The position numbers and the translations under genes were made by a program. From NCBI RefSeq assembly GCF_000359125.1, contig NZ_CAAF010000073.1:225056-289055 (forward strand): a DNA stretch of 64,000 bases, read 5' to 3'. Below are positions 16,890 through 25,009 of the stretch, piece by piece. The stretch's first letter is position 1. Every line of letters begins with the position of its first letter. The notes beneath the pieces are model-generated. The model was not told the DNA's origin, did no database searches, and worked only from the letters and a program-made list of their open reading frames with translations. The DNA comes from Mesorhizobium sp. STM 4661. Its GTDB lineage: Bacteria > Pseudomonadota > Alphaproteobacteria > Rhizobiales > Rhizobiaceae.

Positions 16890-18597
16890 ATCGGCCGACA
16901 TGGCACTGTTCGCCACACCAGCCGTGCCCGCGCGCTTCAGGTTCCGTATCGACCTGCCACAGGTGCCGGTATACGCATGGCTGGCACTGGTCGTGTTGAT
17001 CCCGAACCTCTTGCTGATCGGGACGAGTTTCCTGTCAGTCGCGGAAGGGCGCATCAAGTTCGAGCCGACCTTGGGCAACTACGTGCGCCTGTGGCACTCG
17101 GCCGGGTTCTGGCGCCTGCTTTGGAAAACGCTCCAGTTCAGCCTGCTGGGGGCGTTCCTCGGCGCGCTGGCAGCTTATCCCATGGCCTGTTTCGTCGGCC
17201 GGGCGGTGCGAAACAACCGCTCCATCCTAACCGTGCTGGTGCTCGTCCCCCTGTGGATCAGCCTGCTGATGAGGGTGTTTTCCTGGCGGCTCATCCTGGG
17301 CCAGAACGGGGTGCTGAACTCCTCGCTCGTGTCGAGTGGAATCCTGGATACCCCATCTTCGGCATTCCTATACACGGGCTCGTCGGTGGTGCTGACGTTC
17401 GCCTACATATCCATCCCGTTCATCTTCGTTTCAACGCTCAATGCGTTCGAGAAGATCCCGCAATCGCTGATCGAAGCCTCGCAGGATCTGGGTGCGACGA
17501 CGGTCCAGACCTTCTGTCACGTGATCTGGCCGCTCACCCGGCGCAGTCTGGCCATCGGCTTCAGCCTCGCCTTTCTGGTGACCGTCGGCGACTATGTGAC
17601 GCCGTCCATGGTCGGCGGGATCAACGGAACCACGCTTGGCGTGTTGATCTCCTCGCAATTCGGCATCGCCAGCAACTGGCCTTTCGGAGCGGCCCTGTCG
17701 ATCGCGCTCATCGTGGCCGTATCGGTGGTCGTTGGCGTGGCATTGTGGTCGTGCCCGCAGCGGGGGGTCTTCTCCGGAGACGAGACGCCTTCGGGTGGGC
17801 CGCCGCCAGGTGCGAGGCCGCGCCTCGGCTTCATCGGCGGCTCCATCCTCTACGGCGTGGTCGTCGCCTTCCTCTACGCACCCCTGCTGCTGATGGTCGT
17901 GTTCTCGTTCAACGATTCTACCTTGCAGGCCTTCCCGCTGCAGCGCCTGACATTCAAATGGTATGCCGAACTCGCGGGCAATTCGGGATTGATAGCAGCC
18001 GCGCAACGCTCGCTGGTGGTCGCCGTCTGCGTCGTTCTCGTTTCCAGCATCGTCGGAACATCTTTCGCGCTGATCCTCCACTATCGCAACTTACTCTATT
18101 CTCGCGCCATCGAGCTCCTGCTGACCCTGCCGCTTGCCATGCCTTCGGTCGTCCTCGGCATCGTCATGGTGCTTGGAACGGAGATCGTGGGTGTTCCGCC
18201 GGGACTGGCGCGAATCGTCATTGGCCAGGCAAGCTTCATCATGCCCATCACCATGCTTCTGGTGCTGACTCGGCTCCGGCGCCTTGATCCCTCGCTGCTC
18301 GAAGCCTCTCTCGATCTCGGCGCGAGCCGCTTGCAGAGCTTCGTGCACGTCGTGCTGCCACTCATACGCGGCGCGGCAATCGGCGGCATGCTGCTCGGCG
18401 TGACGCTGTCGGCGGACGAAGTGATGGTGACGCTATTTCTGGCAGGGCCGTCACAGACACTGCCGATCTGGGTCTTCAATCAGATGCGGTTCGGCTTCAC
18501 CCCGTCGGTCAACGCGGTGTTCACTCTGCTTGGGCTGTTCGCGCTCTCGACGGTGTTGATCGGGCAATTCATCTCGCGACGCCGCGCGATCGATTGA
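16882..18597 (+). CDS. Fused ABC permease, PotB and PotC domains in one protein
   Basis: A 571-aa membrane protein that contains two complete BPD_transp_1 permease domains in tandem. Each has its own EAA loop: EASQDLGATTVQTF near residue 200 and EASLDLGASRLQSF near 475. They are joined by a Pro/Gly-rich linker around residue 305-315 (SGGPPPGARP). In most polyamine-type importers these are two separate proteins, PotB and PotC. I took the ATG at 16882, which overlaps the ATPase stop; ATG 16900 is also possible. Function: the channel of the importer whose receptor starts at 14661. Confidence 0.88.
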   Translation: MSRSADMALFATPAVPARFRFRIDLPQVPVYAWLALVVLIPNLLLIGTSFLSVAEGRIKFEPTLGNYVRLWHSAGFWRLLWKTLQFSLLGAFLGALAAYPMACFVGRAVRNNRSILTVLVLVPLWISLLMRVFSWRLILGQNGVLNSSLVSSGILDTPSSAFLYTGSSVVLTFAYISIPFIFVSTLNAFEKIPQSLIEASQDLGATTVQTFCHVIWPLTRRSLAIGFSLAFLVTVGDYVTPSMVGGINGTTLGVLISSQFGIASNWPFGAALSIALIVAVSVVVGVALWSCPQRGVFSGDETPSGGPPPGARPRLGFIGGSILYGVVVAFLYAPLLLMVVFSFNDSTLQAFPLQRLTFKWYAELAGNSGLIAAAQRSLVVAVCVVLVSSIVGTSFALILHYRNLLYSRAIELLLTLPLAMPSVVLGIVMVLGTEIVGVPPGLARIVIGQASFIMPITMLLVLTRLRRLDPSLLEASLDLGASRLQSFVHVVLPLIRGAAIGGMLLGVTLSADEVMVTLFLAGPSQTLPIWVFNQMRFGFTPSVNAVFTLLGLFALSTVLIGQFISRRRAID

Positions 18598-18783
18598 CTT
18601 GGCACCCGGCCGAATGGTCGTTCGATCCGACGAGAAGCTTACGGCTTGCCGCCCAGAATCAAGCCATCCCCGTCATGCCCGATAGGGATCTTGCAGGGCC
18701 GAAGACGCAATGCGCGTTTGGTAGCGATCACGGTTCTTATCGGCAACCTAGGACATCGTTGCAACTTTCGCATATTCGCAGCT

Positions 18784-18799
18784 TGGCACGGAGTTTGCC
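18784..18799 (+). promoter_or_regulatory. Sigma54 promoter in front of a truncated dehydrogenase gene
   Basis: TGGCACGGAGTTTGCC has TGGCAC, five bases, TTGCC, again with exact spacing. It is the fourth such promoter in the locus. It lies 60 bases before the ATG at 18859 of a gene that is now broken. The rest of 18598-18783 shows no gene. Confidence 0.78.
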
Positions 18800-18858
18800 A
18801 ACTTCAAGATGGGGCCGGCTTTCGATTGGCCTCTGACATGATCACTGGGAGCAGTCAT

Positions 18859-18993
18859 ATGCAGACGTCGCAGACAACCAGCCACCGCGTTGCCGTGCTT
18901 GGCGTTGGCAGTATGGGGACAGCGGTCGCGAAGGCACTGGCCAAGGCAGGCCACCACGTGACTGTCTGGAACCGGTCGAAAGAGCGTGTCTGA
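18859..18993 (+). pseudogene. Truncated NAD-binding dehydrogenase (3-hydroxyisobutyrate dehydrogenase-like), N-terminus only
   Basis: Only 44 residues remain. They carry a perfect Rossmann start, VAVLGVGSMGTAVAKALAKA followed by HVTVWNR, as in the 6-phosphogluconate/3-hydroxyisobutyrate dehydrogenase and imine reductase families, which are normally near 290 aa. GGGAG lies at a good distance from the ATG and the sigma54 promoter is intact. A stop follows at 18991-18993, and 20 bases later the repeat element at 19014 begins. The gene seems to have been cut by the event that brought that repeat. Confidence 0.72.
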
Positions 18994-19013
18994 CAGATAT
19001 TCCTTTCACGCCA

Positions 19014-19219
19014 GTCCTCGGGAGCCCACCATAAATCAATGAAATCAACGCGATGCATGATGGTTCGCCTGCTTTGACTTGGCTAGCCGGACAAAAAATG
19101 ACAGCTAACCTATTGATAAATAATGGTTATGGTAGGCCCGGAGGATATCCTATGGGTATTGATTTCATTGGCTTTTTCGCGGGCCAAATTCAAAAATCTT
19201 CCCGTGTCGTTCCGTATGG
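19014..19219 (+). repeat. Direct repeat copy 1 (about 206 bp)
   Basis: Colinear with 41851-42058 in the same orientation. The first 20 bases (gtcctcgggagcccaccata) are identical, and further shared blocks (ggttcgcc, ggcccggagg, aatcttcccgt) sit at nearly the same offsets; the last is at 181 versus 180 bases. The middle has diverged and is AT-rich. The first about 130 bp are bounded by imperfect inverted ends, CCTCGGGAGCCCACCAT and ATGGTAGGCCCGGAGG, which resemble the CCCACCA 3' end of tRNAs. It has no coding capacity that I can support. Confidence 0.75.
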
Positions 19220-19236
19220 TTCCGCGATGATCGGTT

Positions 19237-19454
19237 TTGATGCAGGATCGTCTCGGCAGCGATGTAGCCCAGGTCATATTCGGGCCGAGGGTCGTGCCGG
19301 CTCCTATGGCGCGCGTGCCGAGGGTGTTGGCAAGCCCTGCCGTGGCCTATGGGTCGCTTGCTTTCATTCCGGGCGACCTGCTCAGGCGGCTATGGCAACG
19401 CTTGCGGCACGCTCCGTGCTTGTAGGCTACCCGCTGTTCAACCAGCGAGCCTAA
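19237..19454 (+). pseudogene. Frameshifted C-terminal remnant resembling BioY
   Basis: One frame reads AVAYGSLAFIPGDLLRR, close to the conserved FIPGDLLK end of BioY, the biotin ECF-transporter S component. The neighbouring frame then continues AMATLAARSVLVGYPLFNQRA to a TAA at 19452-19454. The two parts join with a frameshift near 19385, as expected of a decaying BioY tail. No N-terminal part is present. The match is short and made from memory of the family, so the name is tentative. Confidence 0.35.
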
Positions 19455-19483
19455 GGTAAAGCGCCTGTCTGACGGGCCGGCGG

Positions 19484-20389
19484 TTAGCCGCCGCCGCCCA
19501 TGGTCACGGACATAAAGGCCCGGAAGGCCGCCGCCGCCGGGTCGATTTGTCTGTCACGCGACCAAGCCAGGCCGACATCCATACTGGGGATCGGCTCGAC
19601 AAGCCCGCGCACTTCGATGCGCTGCCCCTCCAAGGACCATGGTCGGTAGACCATGTCTGACAGGACAGTGACGCCCATGCCGGCAGCCACGAGCGACCGC
19701 ACGGCCTCGACCGAACTGGTGGTAAGGACTGCGCGGAGCGAAAGCCCCGCGGCATCCCAGTAACGGGCGGCAGTCGTGCGTGCCTCGTCCACCGTCAGCA
19801 TGACATAATCTTCCGCCGCCACATCGGCCAGGCTGATTTCCTGCCGCGCGAGCAGATGATGATCGGCCGAAAGCCAGAGCCGGCGGTTCGACCGCATCAA
19901 GACCTCCTGCGCCAATTCCTCGGTGTGCGCCAGGTTGGACACCAGCATCACCGCCATGTCGATCTCCCCGCACATCAAGCCGATTTCGAGAGCGTCCCGG
20001 GGAAGTTCCAGCACCTCGACCTCGATCTGGGGATAGGTCTTTCGGAACCGCGCGTAGTGGCGCGACATGTAGTAGCCGACGACCGTGTAGGTCATGCCCA
20101 GCCGCAGCTTGCCCGCTAGGCCTTTCCTATCGCGCAACGGGCTTCGGACAGCGGCTGCGACGGCCCCGGTGATAACACGCGCATGCTCAAGAAACCGCGC
20201 CCCCTCCATCGTCAACCTTACGCCAGCGTGGTTACGCTCCAAAAGCCGTACACCCAGGTCAGCCTCCAGCGTCTTTATCGCCGCGGTGACCGCCGATTGT
20301 GAGATGTTGAGTTCCACCGCGGCATGACTGACCTGTCCGCTCTCGGCGGTCGCGATGAAATAATCGAGCTGTTTCAAGGTGATGGTCAT
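19484..20389 (-). CDS. LysR family transcriptional regulator
   Basis: A 301-aa LysR-type regulator. The N-terminal winged HTH reads LKQLDYFIATAESGQVSHAA and LNISQSAVTAAIKTLE, and a LysR substrate-binding domain runs from about residue 90. The ATG at 20389 has GGAG upstream. It is divergent from the pxpA operon start with about 135 AT-rich bases between them, the standard arrangement for a LysR protein controlling the neighbouring operon. The likely inducer is an intermediate of the lactam/5-oxoproline pathway, by inference. Confidence 0.9.
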   Translation of the reverse strand: MTITLKQLDYFIATAESGQVSHAAVELNISQSAVTAAIKTLEADLGVRLLERNHAGVRLTMEGARFLEHARVITGAVAAAVRSPLRDRKGLAGKLRLGMTYTVVGYYMSRHYARFRKTYPQIEVEVLELPRDALEIGLMCGEIDMAVMLVSNLAHTEELAQEVLMRSNRRLWLSADHHLLARQEISLADVAAEDYVMLTVDEARTTAARYWDAAGLSLRAVLTTSSVEAVRSLVAAGMGVTVLSDMVYRPWSLEGQRIEVRGLVEPIPSMDVGLAWSRDRQIDPAAAAFRAFMSVTMGGGG

Positions 20390-20524
20390 GGTGCACTCCG
20401 GCCCAGAACCTTTATCTGTTTTTTTGATATCACAATCAATAAACTACTATTTCACAAATGCCCCCGCATGCGCAAAAAATGCTGCAACGCCGCAAAGACG
20501 GCAGCTTCGAGGGGTAACAATGCG

Positions 20525-21247
20525 GTGGCGGTGACGCTAAACTGTGACATGGGCGAAAGCTTTGGCCTTTATAAGGTTGGCGATGATGTGGGCATGATGC
20601 CGATCATCGACGTCGCGAATGTCGCCTGTGGGTTTCACGCTTCCGATCCCGATCACATGCACGCCGCCGTCCGCAGCGCCAAGGCGAGTGGCGTAAAGAT
20701 CGGCGCCCATCCAGGCTTGCCGGACATTCAGGGTTTCGGCCGGCGCGAGATGCGGATGACCCGCGACGAAGTCAGAAACACCATTATTTACCAGGTGGGA
20801 GCGCTTGCCGGCTTCCTCAAGGCCGAGGGTGTGGAACTCCACCATATCAAGCCGCATGGCAGCCTTTACTTCATGGCCATGCAGCAGGAGGCAGTCGCCC
20901 ATGGCGTGTGCGACGCGGCAGAGGTTTTCGGCGTACCCCTCTTCGGCATGACGGGCACCCTGCACGAGAAGATCTATCAAGAGCGCGGTATCCCATTCGT
21001 CGCCGAGTTCTATGCCGATCTCGACTACGATGCCTCCGGCAAGCTGATCCTGACACGCGTTCATGACGCCAAGGACCCCGCAGAGATGGCCGAGCGTTGC
21101 GTGCGCGCCATCAGCGAGGGCGAGGGAACGGCAGAGGACGGCAGTTTCTTCCCCGTACGCTGCGAAACCATCTGCGTGCATTCCGATACGCCGAACGCCA
21201 TCGAAATAGCCAGGGCCGTGCGCACCGCAATCGCCCCTTGGCACTGA
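20525..21247 (+). CDS. pxpA: LamB/YcsF family protein, 5-oxoprolinase subunit A-like
   Basis: A 240-aa LamB/YcsF protein, subunit A of the PxpABC ATP-dependent 5-oxoprolinase. Family segments are VTLNCDMGESFG at the start, GAHPGLPD and HHIKPHGSLY. I propose GTG 20525, which follows GAGGGG and gives VAVTLNCDMGE, comparable to MVTLNCDMGE in the paralogue at 32049. A longer frame with ATG at 20468 would add an unlike Cys/Lys-rich tail. It heads an operon with biotin carrier, biotin carboxylase, PxpB and PxpC. The true substrate may be another lactam or amide. Confidence 0.86.
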   Translation: MAVTLNCDMGESFGLYKVGDDVGMMPIIDVANVACGFHASDPDHMHAAVRSAKASGVKIGAHPGLPDIQGFGRREMRMTRDEVRNTIIYQVGALAGFLKAEGVELHHIKPHGSLYFMAMQQEAVAHGVCDAAEVFGVPLFGMTGTLHEKIYQERGIPFVAEFYADLDYDASGKLILTRVHDAKDPAEMAERCVRAISEGEGTAEDGSFFPVRCETICVHSDTPNAIEIARAVRTAIAPWH

Positions 21248-21313
21248 AGTCGACCGAAACCGCCCGCACAGGCGGTTCCAAATTAGTCCGTCTGCAGTTT
21301 TCCGGAGCTTTTT

Positions 21314-21547
21314 ATGGCCCAGATTCTTTCTCCTCTTCCCGGCACTTTCTATCGGAGCGCTTCGCCAGACCAGCCGCCCTACAAGGCGGATGGCGACGCG
21401 GTTTCCGCCGGAGATGTAATCGGTCTCATCGAAGTGATGAAGTCGTTCCACGAAGTGAGGGCCGAGACGGCCGGTACGAACATCCGCTTTATTGCCGACA
21501 ATGAGGACCCCATCATGGCCGGCGCACCTCTTGCGGATCTCGACTGA
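21314..21547 (+). CDS. Biotin carboxyl carrier domain protein
   Basis: A 77-aa stand-alone biotinyl domain. The biotin-accepting lysine lies in EVMKSF (about residues 40-45), where AccB proteins have EAMKM. Such short EVMK-type carriers occur with LamB/PxpBC gene sets, not with fatty-acid synthesis acetyl-CoA carboxylase. The stop overlaps the next start (TGATG), so carrier and carboxylase are coupled. It would carry carboxybiotin between the carboxylase and the PxpB/PxpC carboxyltransferase-like pair. Confidence 0.85.
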   Translation: MAQILSPLPGTFYRSASPDQPPYKADGDAVSAGDVIGLIEVMKSFHEVRAETAGTNIRFIADNEDPIMAGAPLADLD

Positions 21548-22911
21548 TGCTGAAAAAGCTTCTGGTTGCCAACCGGGGCGAGATAGCGGTCAGGATCATC
21601 CGGGCCGCACAAGATCTGGGGATCGCCACTGTGGCGGTGTACTCAGCCGCGGACGCCGAGTCGCTCCACGTCCAGCTTGCGGACGAAGCGGTCAACATCG
21701 GCCCACCCGCAGCAAAGAAGTCCTATCTCAACGTCGAAGCGCTTCTGAAGGCTGCCCGCGACACCGGCTGCGACAGCGTGCATCCTGGCTATGGCTTCCT
21801 TGCCGAGAATGCCGCGTTTTCCGACGCGGTCACAGGCGCTGGATTGGTCTTCGTCGGCCCGTCGGGAGATGCGATCCGGCTGATGGGAGACAAGGTCTCG
21901 GCGCGATCGGCCGCTGCCGCTGCAGGTGTCCCTGTGGTGCCAGGCTCGGCGGGCCGGGTCGAGGGCCTCAAGGCTGGCCGCGAGGTGCTGACCGAAACCG
22001 GTTTTCCAGTGATGATCAAGGCAGCGGCAGGCGGCGGCGGGCGGGGCATCCGCATTGCGAACTCGCTCGCCGAATTCGAGCAAGCCTTTCCGCAGGCCGA
22101 AGCAGAAGCTCTCGCCGCCTTTGGCGACGGTGGTCTCTACATGGAAAAGGTGATCGGCAAGGCCCGCCATATCGAAGTGCAGGTACTGGCAGACGGAAGC
22201 GATGCCATCCACTGCTACGAGCGGGAGTGCTCGCTGCAGCGGCGACGCCAGAAGGTTTGGGAGGAAGCGCCATCACGCGCACTTTCCGACGGGCTGCGCG
22301 AGGAGCTCTGCGCTTCGGCGGTCGCTTTGGCCAAGGCGGTCAAATACTCTGGTGCCGGCACTGTAGAGTATCTCTATGACCATGAAGCCGACCGCTTTTA
22401 CTTCATCGAGATGAATACCCGCATTCAGGTTGAGCACCCGGTCACCGAGGCGATCACCGGCATCGACCTCGTTGCAGAGATGCTTCGCATCGCCGGCGGC
22501 GAGAAGCTGCGGATTCGGCAGGGCGATGTCTCCGTCAAAGGGCATGCGATCGAAGTACGGCTCAATGCCGAAGACCCGGCGAAGGAGTTTGCGCCCTTTC
22601 CCGGGCAGGTGGCCGAGCTTCGCATTCCCGGCGGTCCGGGCGTACGCTTCGATTCCATGCTCTACCAAGGCTATCAGGTGCCACCCTTTTATGACTCGCT
22701 GCTTGCCAAGCTGATCGTGCATGGAGAGACGCGCGAGGCGGCGATAGTCCGCCTGATCCGCGCGCTTCACGAGTTGAAGATCGGCGGGCTGAAGACCACC
22801 AAGCCGCTGTTTCTTGCGCTGGCCGCCGATCCTGCGGTGCGGGCAGGAGACGTGCATACCCGCTGGCTGGAAGGCTGGCTCAGCGAAAACGCCGCAGCGT
22901 TGGCGGGCTAA
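21547..22911 (+). CDS. Biotin carboxylase (AccC-like)
   Basis: ATP-grasp biotin carboxylase of 454 aa, normal length for AccC. It has the N-terminal KKLLVANRGEIAVRIIRAAQ, the glycine-rich ATP loop AAAGGGGRGIR, and the active-site segment EMNTRIQVEHPVTE. It carboxylates biotin on the small carrier encoded just upstream. Its place inside the PxpABC operon argues for a dedicated, pathway-specific carboxylase and not the housekeeping enzyme. Confidence 0.9.
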   Translation: MLKKLLVANRGEIAVRIIRAAQDLGIATVAVYSAADAESLHVQLADEAVNIGPPAAKKSYLNVEALLKAARDTGCDSVHPGYGFLAENAAFSDAVTGAGLVFVGPSGDAIRLMGDKVSARSAAAAAGVPVVPGSAGRVEGLKAGREVLTETGFPVMIKAAAGGGGRGIRIANSLAEFEQAFPQAEAEALAAFGDGGLYMEKVIGKARHIEVQVLADGSDAIHCYERECSLQRRRQKVWEEAPSRALSDGLREELCASAVALAKAVKYSGAGTVEYLYDHEADRFYFIEMNTRIQVEHPVTEAITGIDLVAEMLRIAGGEKLRIRQGDVSVKGHAIEVRLNAEDPAKEFAPFPGQVAELRIPGGPGVRFDSMLYQGYQVPPFYDSLLAKLIVHGETREAAIVRLIRALHELKIGGLKTTKPLFLALAADPAVRAGDVHTRWLEGWLSENAAALAG

Positions 22912-22921
22912 GGGAGGACCG

Positions 22922-23797
22922 ATGTCGATACGATTCAACTTCGGCGGTGACGAACATATCTTCGGCGAGGTGTCCGAGGAAATGTCGCTCACCTCGTTCT
23001 TTACCGGCCTTTCGATGACCAACGCGGTCCGTACGGCAGGCATCCTAGGCGTCACCGAGATATGCCCAGCCAACGCCAGCTTCCAGATTCGCTTCAACCC
23101 CGACATCGTCAAGCCGCAGGATTTGCTCAGCGAACTGAAGTCGATGGAAGAGGCGGCCTCAAAGGCAGACCCGGTGCTGAAGACCCGGATCATCGAACTG
23201 CCGGTTTATTTCCAGGATCCATGGACGCGTGAAACCTGCTTGCGCTTCCGCGAGCGCCATCAGGACCCGTCCTCCACCGATCTTGAATATTCGGCACGCA
23301 TCAGCGGCTACGCCACGGTAGAAGAGTTTATCGCGGCCTATTCCGGCCAGCCCTGGTTCGTATCCATGGTCGGCTTCGTCGCCGGACTGCCCTTCCTGTA
23401 CCAGATGGTTGAGCGCAAGAAACAGATTCAGGCGCCGAAATATTTGCGTCCACGCACTGACACTCCCAAGCTCACCATCGGCCATGGCGGCTGCTTTGCG
23501 GCGATCTATTCGGTGCGCGGCGCCGGCGGCTACCAGATGTATGGCATAACCCCGGCTCCGATCTACGACCCTACCAGGAAGGTGCGCTACCTCTCCGATG
23601 ATATGTGCCTGTTCAAGCCAGGCGACATCGTGAAGTTCAAGGCCATTGGCCGCGATGATTACGACGCCACGCTCGAGGAAATCGAAGCCAATCGGTGGCA
23701 GCCGACGGTTCGCCAGTGCACCTTCAGCCTGACGGACTTCAACGGCGATATTTACGGCACCAATGCAAAGCTGATGGAGCTTATCAATGGCCGTTAA
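22922..23797 (+). CDS. pxpB: 5-oxoprolinase/urea amidolyase family carboxyltransferase, subunit 1
   Basis: A 291-aa protein of the PxpB/KipI/allophanate hydrolase subunit 1 family (CT_C_D domain). The family segments GFVAGLPFLY and SVRGAGGYQMYGITPAPIYD are seen near the middle and C-terminus. The ATG at 22922 follows a GGAGG. The coding end overlaps pxpC by 11 bases. Together with subunit C it forms the biotin-dependent carboxyltransferase-like part of the enzyme. Usual PxpB proteins are somewhat shorter; the extra N-terminal part (about 60 residues) is worth noting. Confidence 0.84.
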   Translation: MSIRFNFGGDEHIFGEVSEEMSLTSFFTGLSMTNAVRTAGILGVTEICPANASFQIRFNPDIVKPQDLLSELKSMEEAASKADPVLKTRIIELPVYFQDPWTRETCLRFRERHQDPSSTDLEYSARISGYATVEEFIAAYSGQPWFVSMVGFVAGLPFLYQMVERKKQIQAPKYLRPRTDTPKLTIGHGGCFAAIYSVRGAGGYQMYGITPAPIYDPTRKVRYLSDDMCLFKPGDIVKFKAIGRDDYDATLEEIEANRWQPTVRQCTFSLTDFNGDIYGTNAKLMELINGR

Positions 23798-24758
23798 GGT
23801 AATCTCTCCCGGCCTCTCCACTTCCGTGCAGGACCTTGGCCGACCAGGCCACTATCATGTCGGCATTCCCGAAGGCGGCGGCATGGACCGCTTTGCCACA
23901 CGCATCGCAAACCTGCTTGTCGGCAACGATCCGGGTGCTGCGGTGCTCGAAGCCACCTTCATGGGGCCCGAACTCGAATTCACCCAATCAGCAGTCATCG
24001 CCGTCACCGGTGGAGAGCTTCCACCCAAACTTAATGGCGAGGAACGGCCGACCTGGGAAAGCTTTTCGGTGAAGGCGGGTGACCGGCTTTCCTTTGGCTT
24101 CCTCAAGGGCGGCGCGCGCGCTTATTTGGCCATCTCCGGCGGCATCGACGTACCCGTGGTTCTCGGCTCGCGCTCGACTTATATCCTGGGCGCACTCGGC
24201 GGCCATCAGGGCCGCGCGCTGAAGGCGGGCGATGAGCTTCCCGTCGGCGAAGGTTCCGGCAAGGCCGGTCTTTCGCTGCCTGCAAATCTGCGCCGCGCGC
24301 GGAACAGTCCGGCGGAACTCAGAATGCTTCCCGGCATGTACTGGCATCGGATCACTGAAGCTGCCGGCAATCGGTTCTTTGAGGAAACCTGGAAGGTCGC
24401 GCCCGAAGCTGACCGCATCGGCTATCGCTTCCGTGGAGGAACGCCGCTGGAGTTCGTTGAGCGCGAGCAGCCTTTCGGCGCAGGCTCCGACCCCTCGAAC
24501 ATCGTCGATGCCTGCTACCCTTATGGATCCGTCCAGGTGCCGAGTGGCACAGAGCCTATCGTTCTTCACCGGGACGCGGTTTCGGGTGGCGGCTACATGA
24601 TGCTGGGTGTGGTAATATCGGCCGACATGGACCTGATCGCCCAGCTCCAGCCGCACACCCCGGCGCGCTTCGTTCCGGTGACGCTGGAAGACGCGCTTGC
24701 CGCGCGAGCGGAACAGCGCGCCGCGCTGGCGCGTGCTGAAGGGTATCTGGCCGGCTGA
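23787..24758 (+). CDS. pxpC: Biotin-dependent carboxyltransferase family protein, PxpC-like
   Basis: A 323-aa CT_A_B domain protein (PxpC/KipA/allophanate hydrolase subunit 2). It opens with the family segment VISPGLSTSVQDLGRPG, continues with GGGMDRFATRIANLLVGND, and ends with the AxxR-rich tail usual in the group. The start lies 11 bases inside pxpB, so the two are translationally coupled. Its stop lies inside a perfect 18-bp palindrome. It is the last enzyme gene before the ABC importer genes. Confidence 0.87.
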   Translation: MAVKVISPGLSTSVQDLGRPGHYHVGIPEGGGMDRFATRIANLLVGNDPGAAVLEATFMGPELEFTQSAVIAVTGGELPPKLNGEERPTWESFSVKAGDRLSFGFLKGGARAYLAISGGIDVPVVLGSRSTYILGALGGHQGRALKAGDELPVGEGSGKAGLSLPANLRRARNSPAELRMLPGMYWHRITEAAGNRFFEETWKVAPEADRIGYRFRGGTPLEFVEREQPFGAGSDPSNIVDACYPYGSVQVPSGTEPIVLHRDAVSGGGYMMLGVVISADMDLIAQLQPHTPARFVPVTLEDALAARAEQRAALARAEGYLAG

Positions 24759-24768
24759 CGTCAGCCGG
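24751..24768. other. Perfect 18-bp palindrome over the pxpC stop
   Basis: CCGGCTGACGTCAGCCGG is its own reverse complement and covers the TGA of pxpC. It has no loop and no following T run, so a simple terminator is unlikely; a dimeric regulator site or mRNA-stabilising hairpin is possible. Confidence 0.4.
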
Positions 24769-24804
24769 GAAAATGCCGGCGGAGGAGCCGGAGGTGAGGA
24801 GATC

Positions 24805-24822
24805 GGTCGGTCAAAACCGACC
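24805..24822 (+). other. Hairpin between pxpC and the ABC importer genes
   Basis: GGTCGGT-CAAA-ACCGACC forms a 7-bp stem with a four-base loop in the 251-bp gap 24759-25009. No T run follows, so it may attenuate or process the transcript between enzyme and transporter genes. Nothing else is recognised in this gap. Confidence 0.35.
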
Positions 24823-25009
24823 CGCGCGTGGCGGAAGACAAAATCCGGTGCGCGAAACGACAAGACGACGCCGGGCAACGGCGTGAATTTGGCCATCCGA
24901 GCAGTCCGTTAGAGACCGCCGGAACCGACAGGGGAAGACATTGGCAACGTGACTGGCCGCAAGGCCGGATGCTTCGCGCCTTTCCGTCGGCAAAAAGAAG
25001 GAAAGGGAC

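Noticed and set aside
19014..19144. tRNA gene suggested by the CCCACCA-like end
   Set aside because: No acceptor-stem partner, D-arm or anticodon arm can be found upstream of the end in either repeat copy.
20324..20524. Longer start for the first pxpA
   Set aside because: It overlaps the divergent LysR gene and gives an N-terminus unlike the family; the paralogue at 32049 begins directly with VTLNCDMGE.
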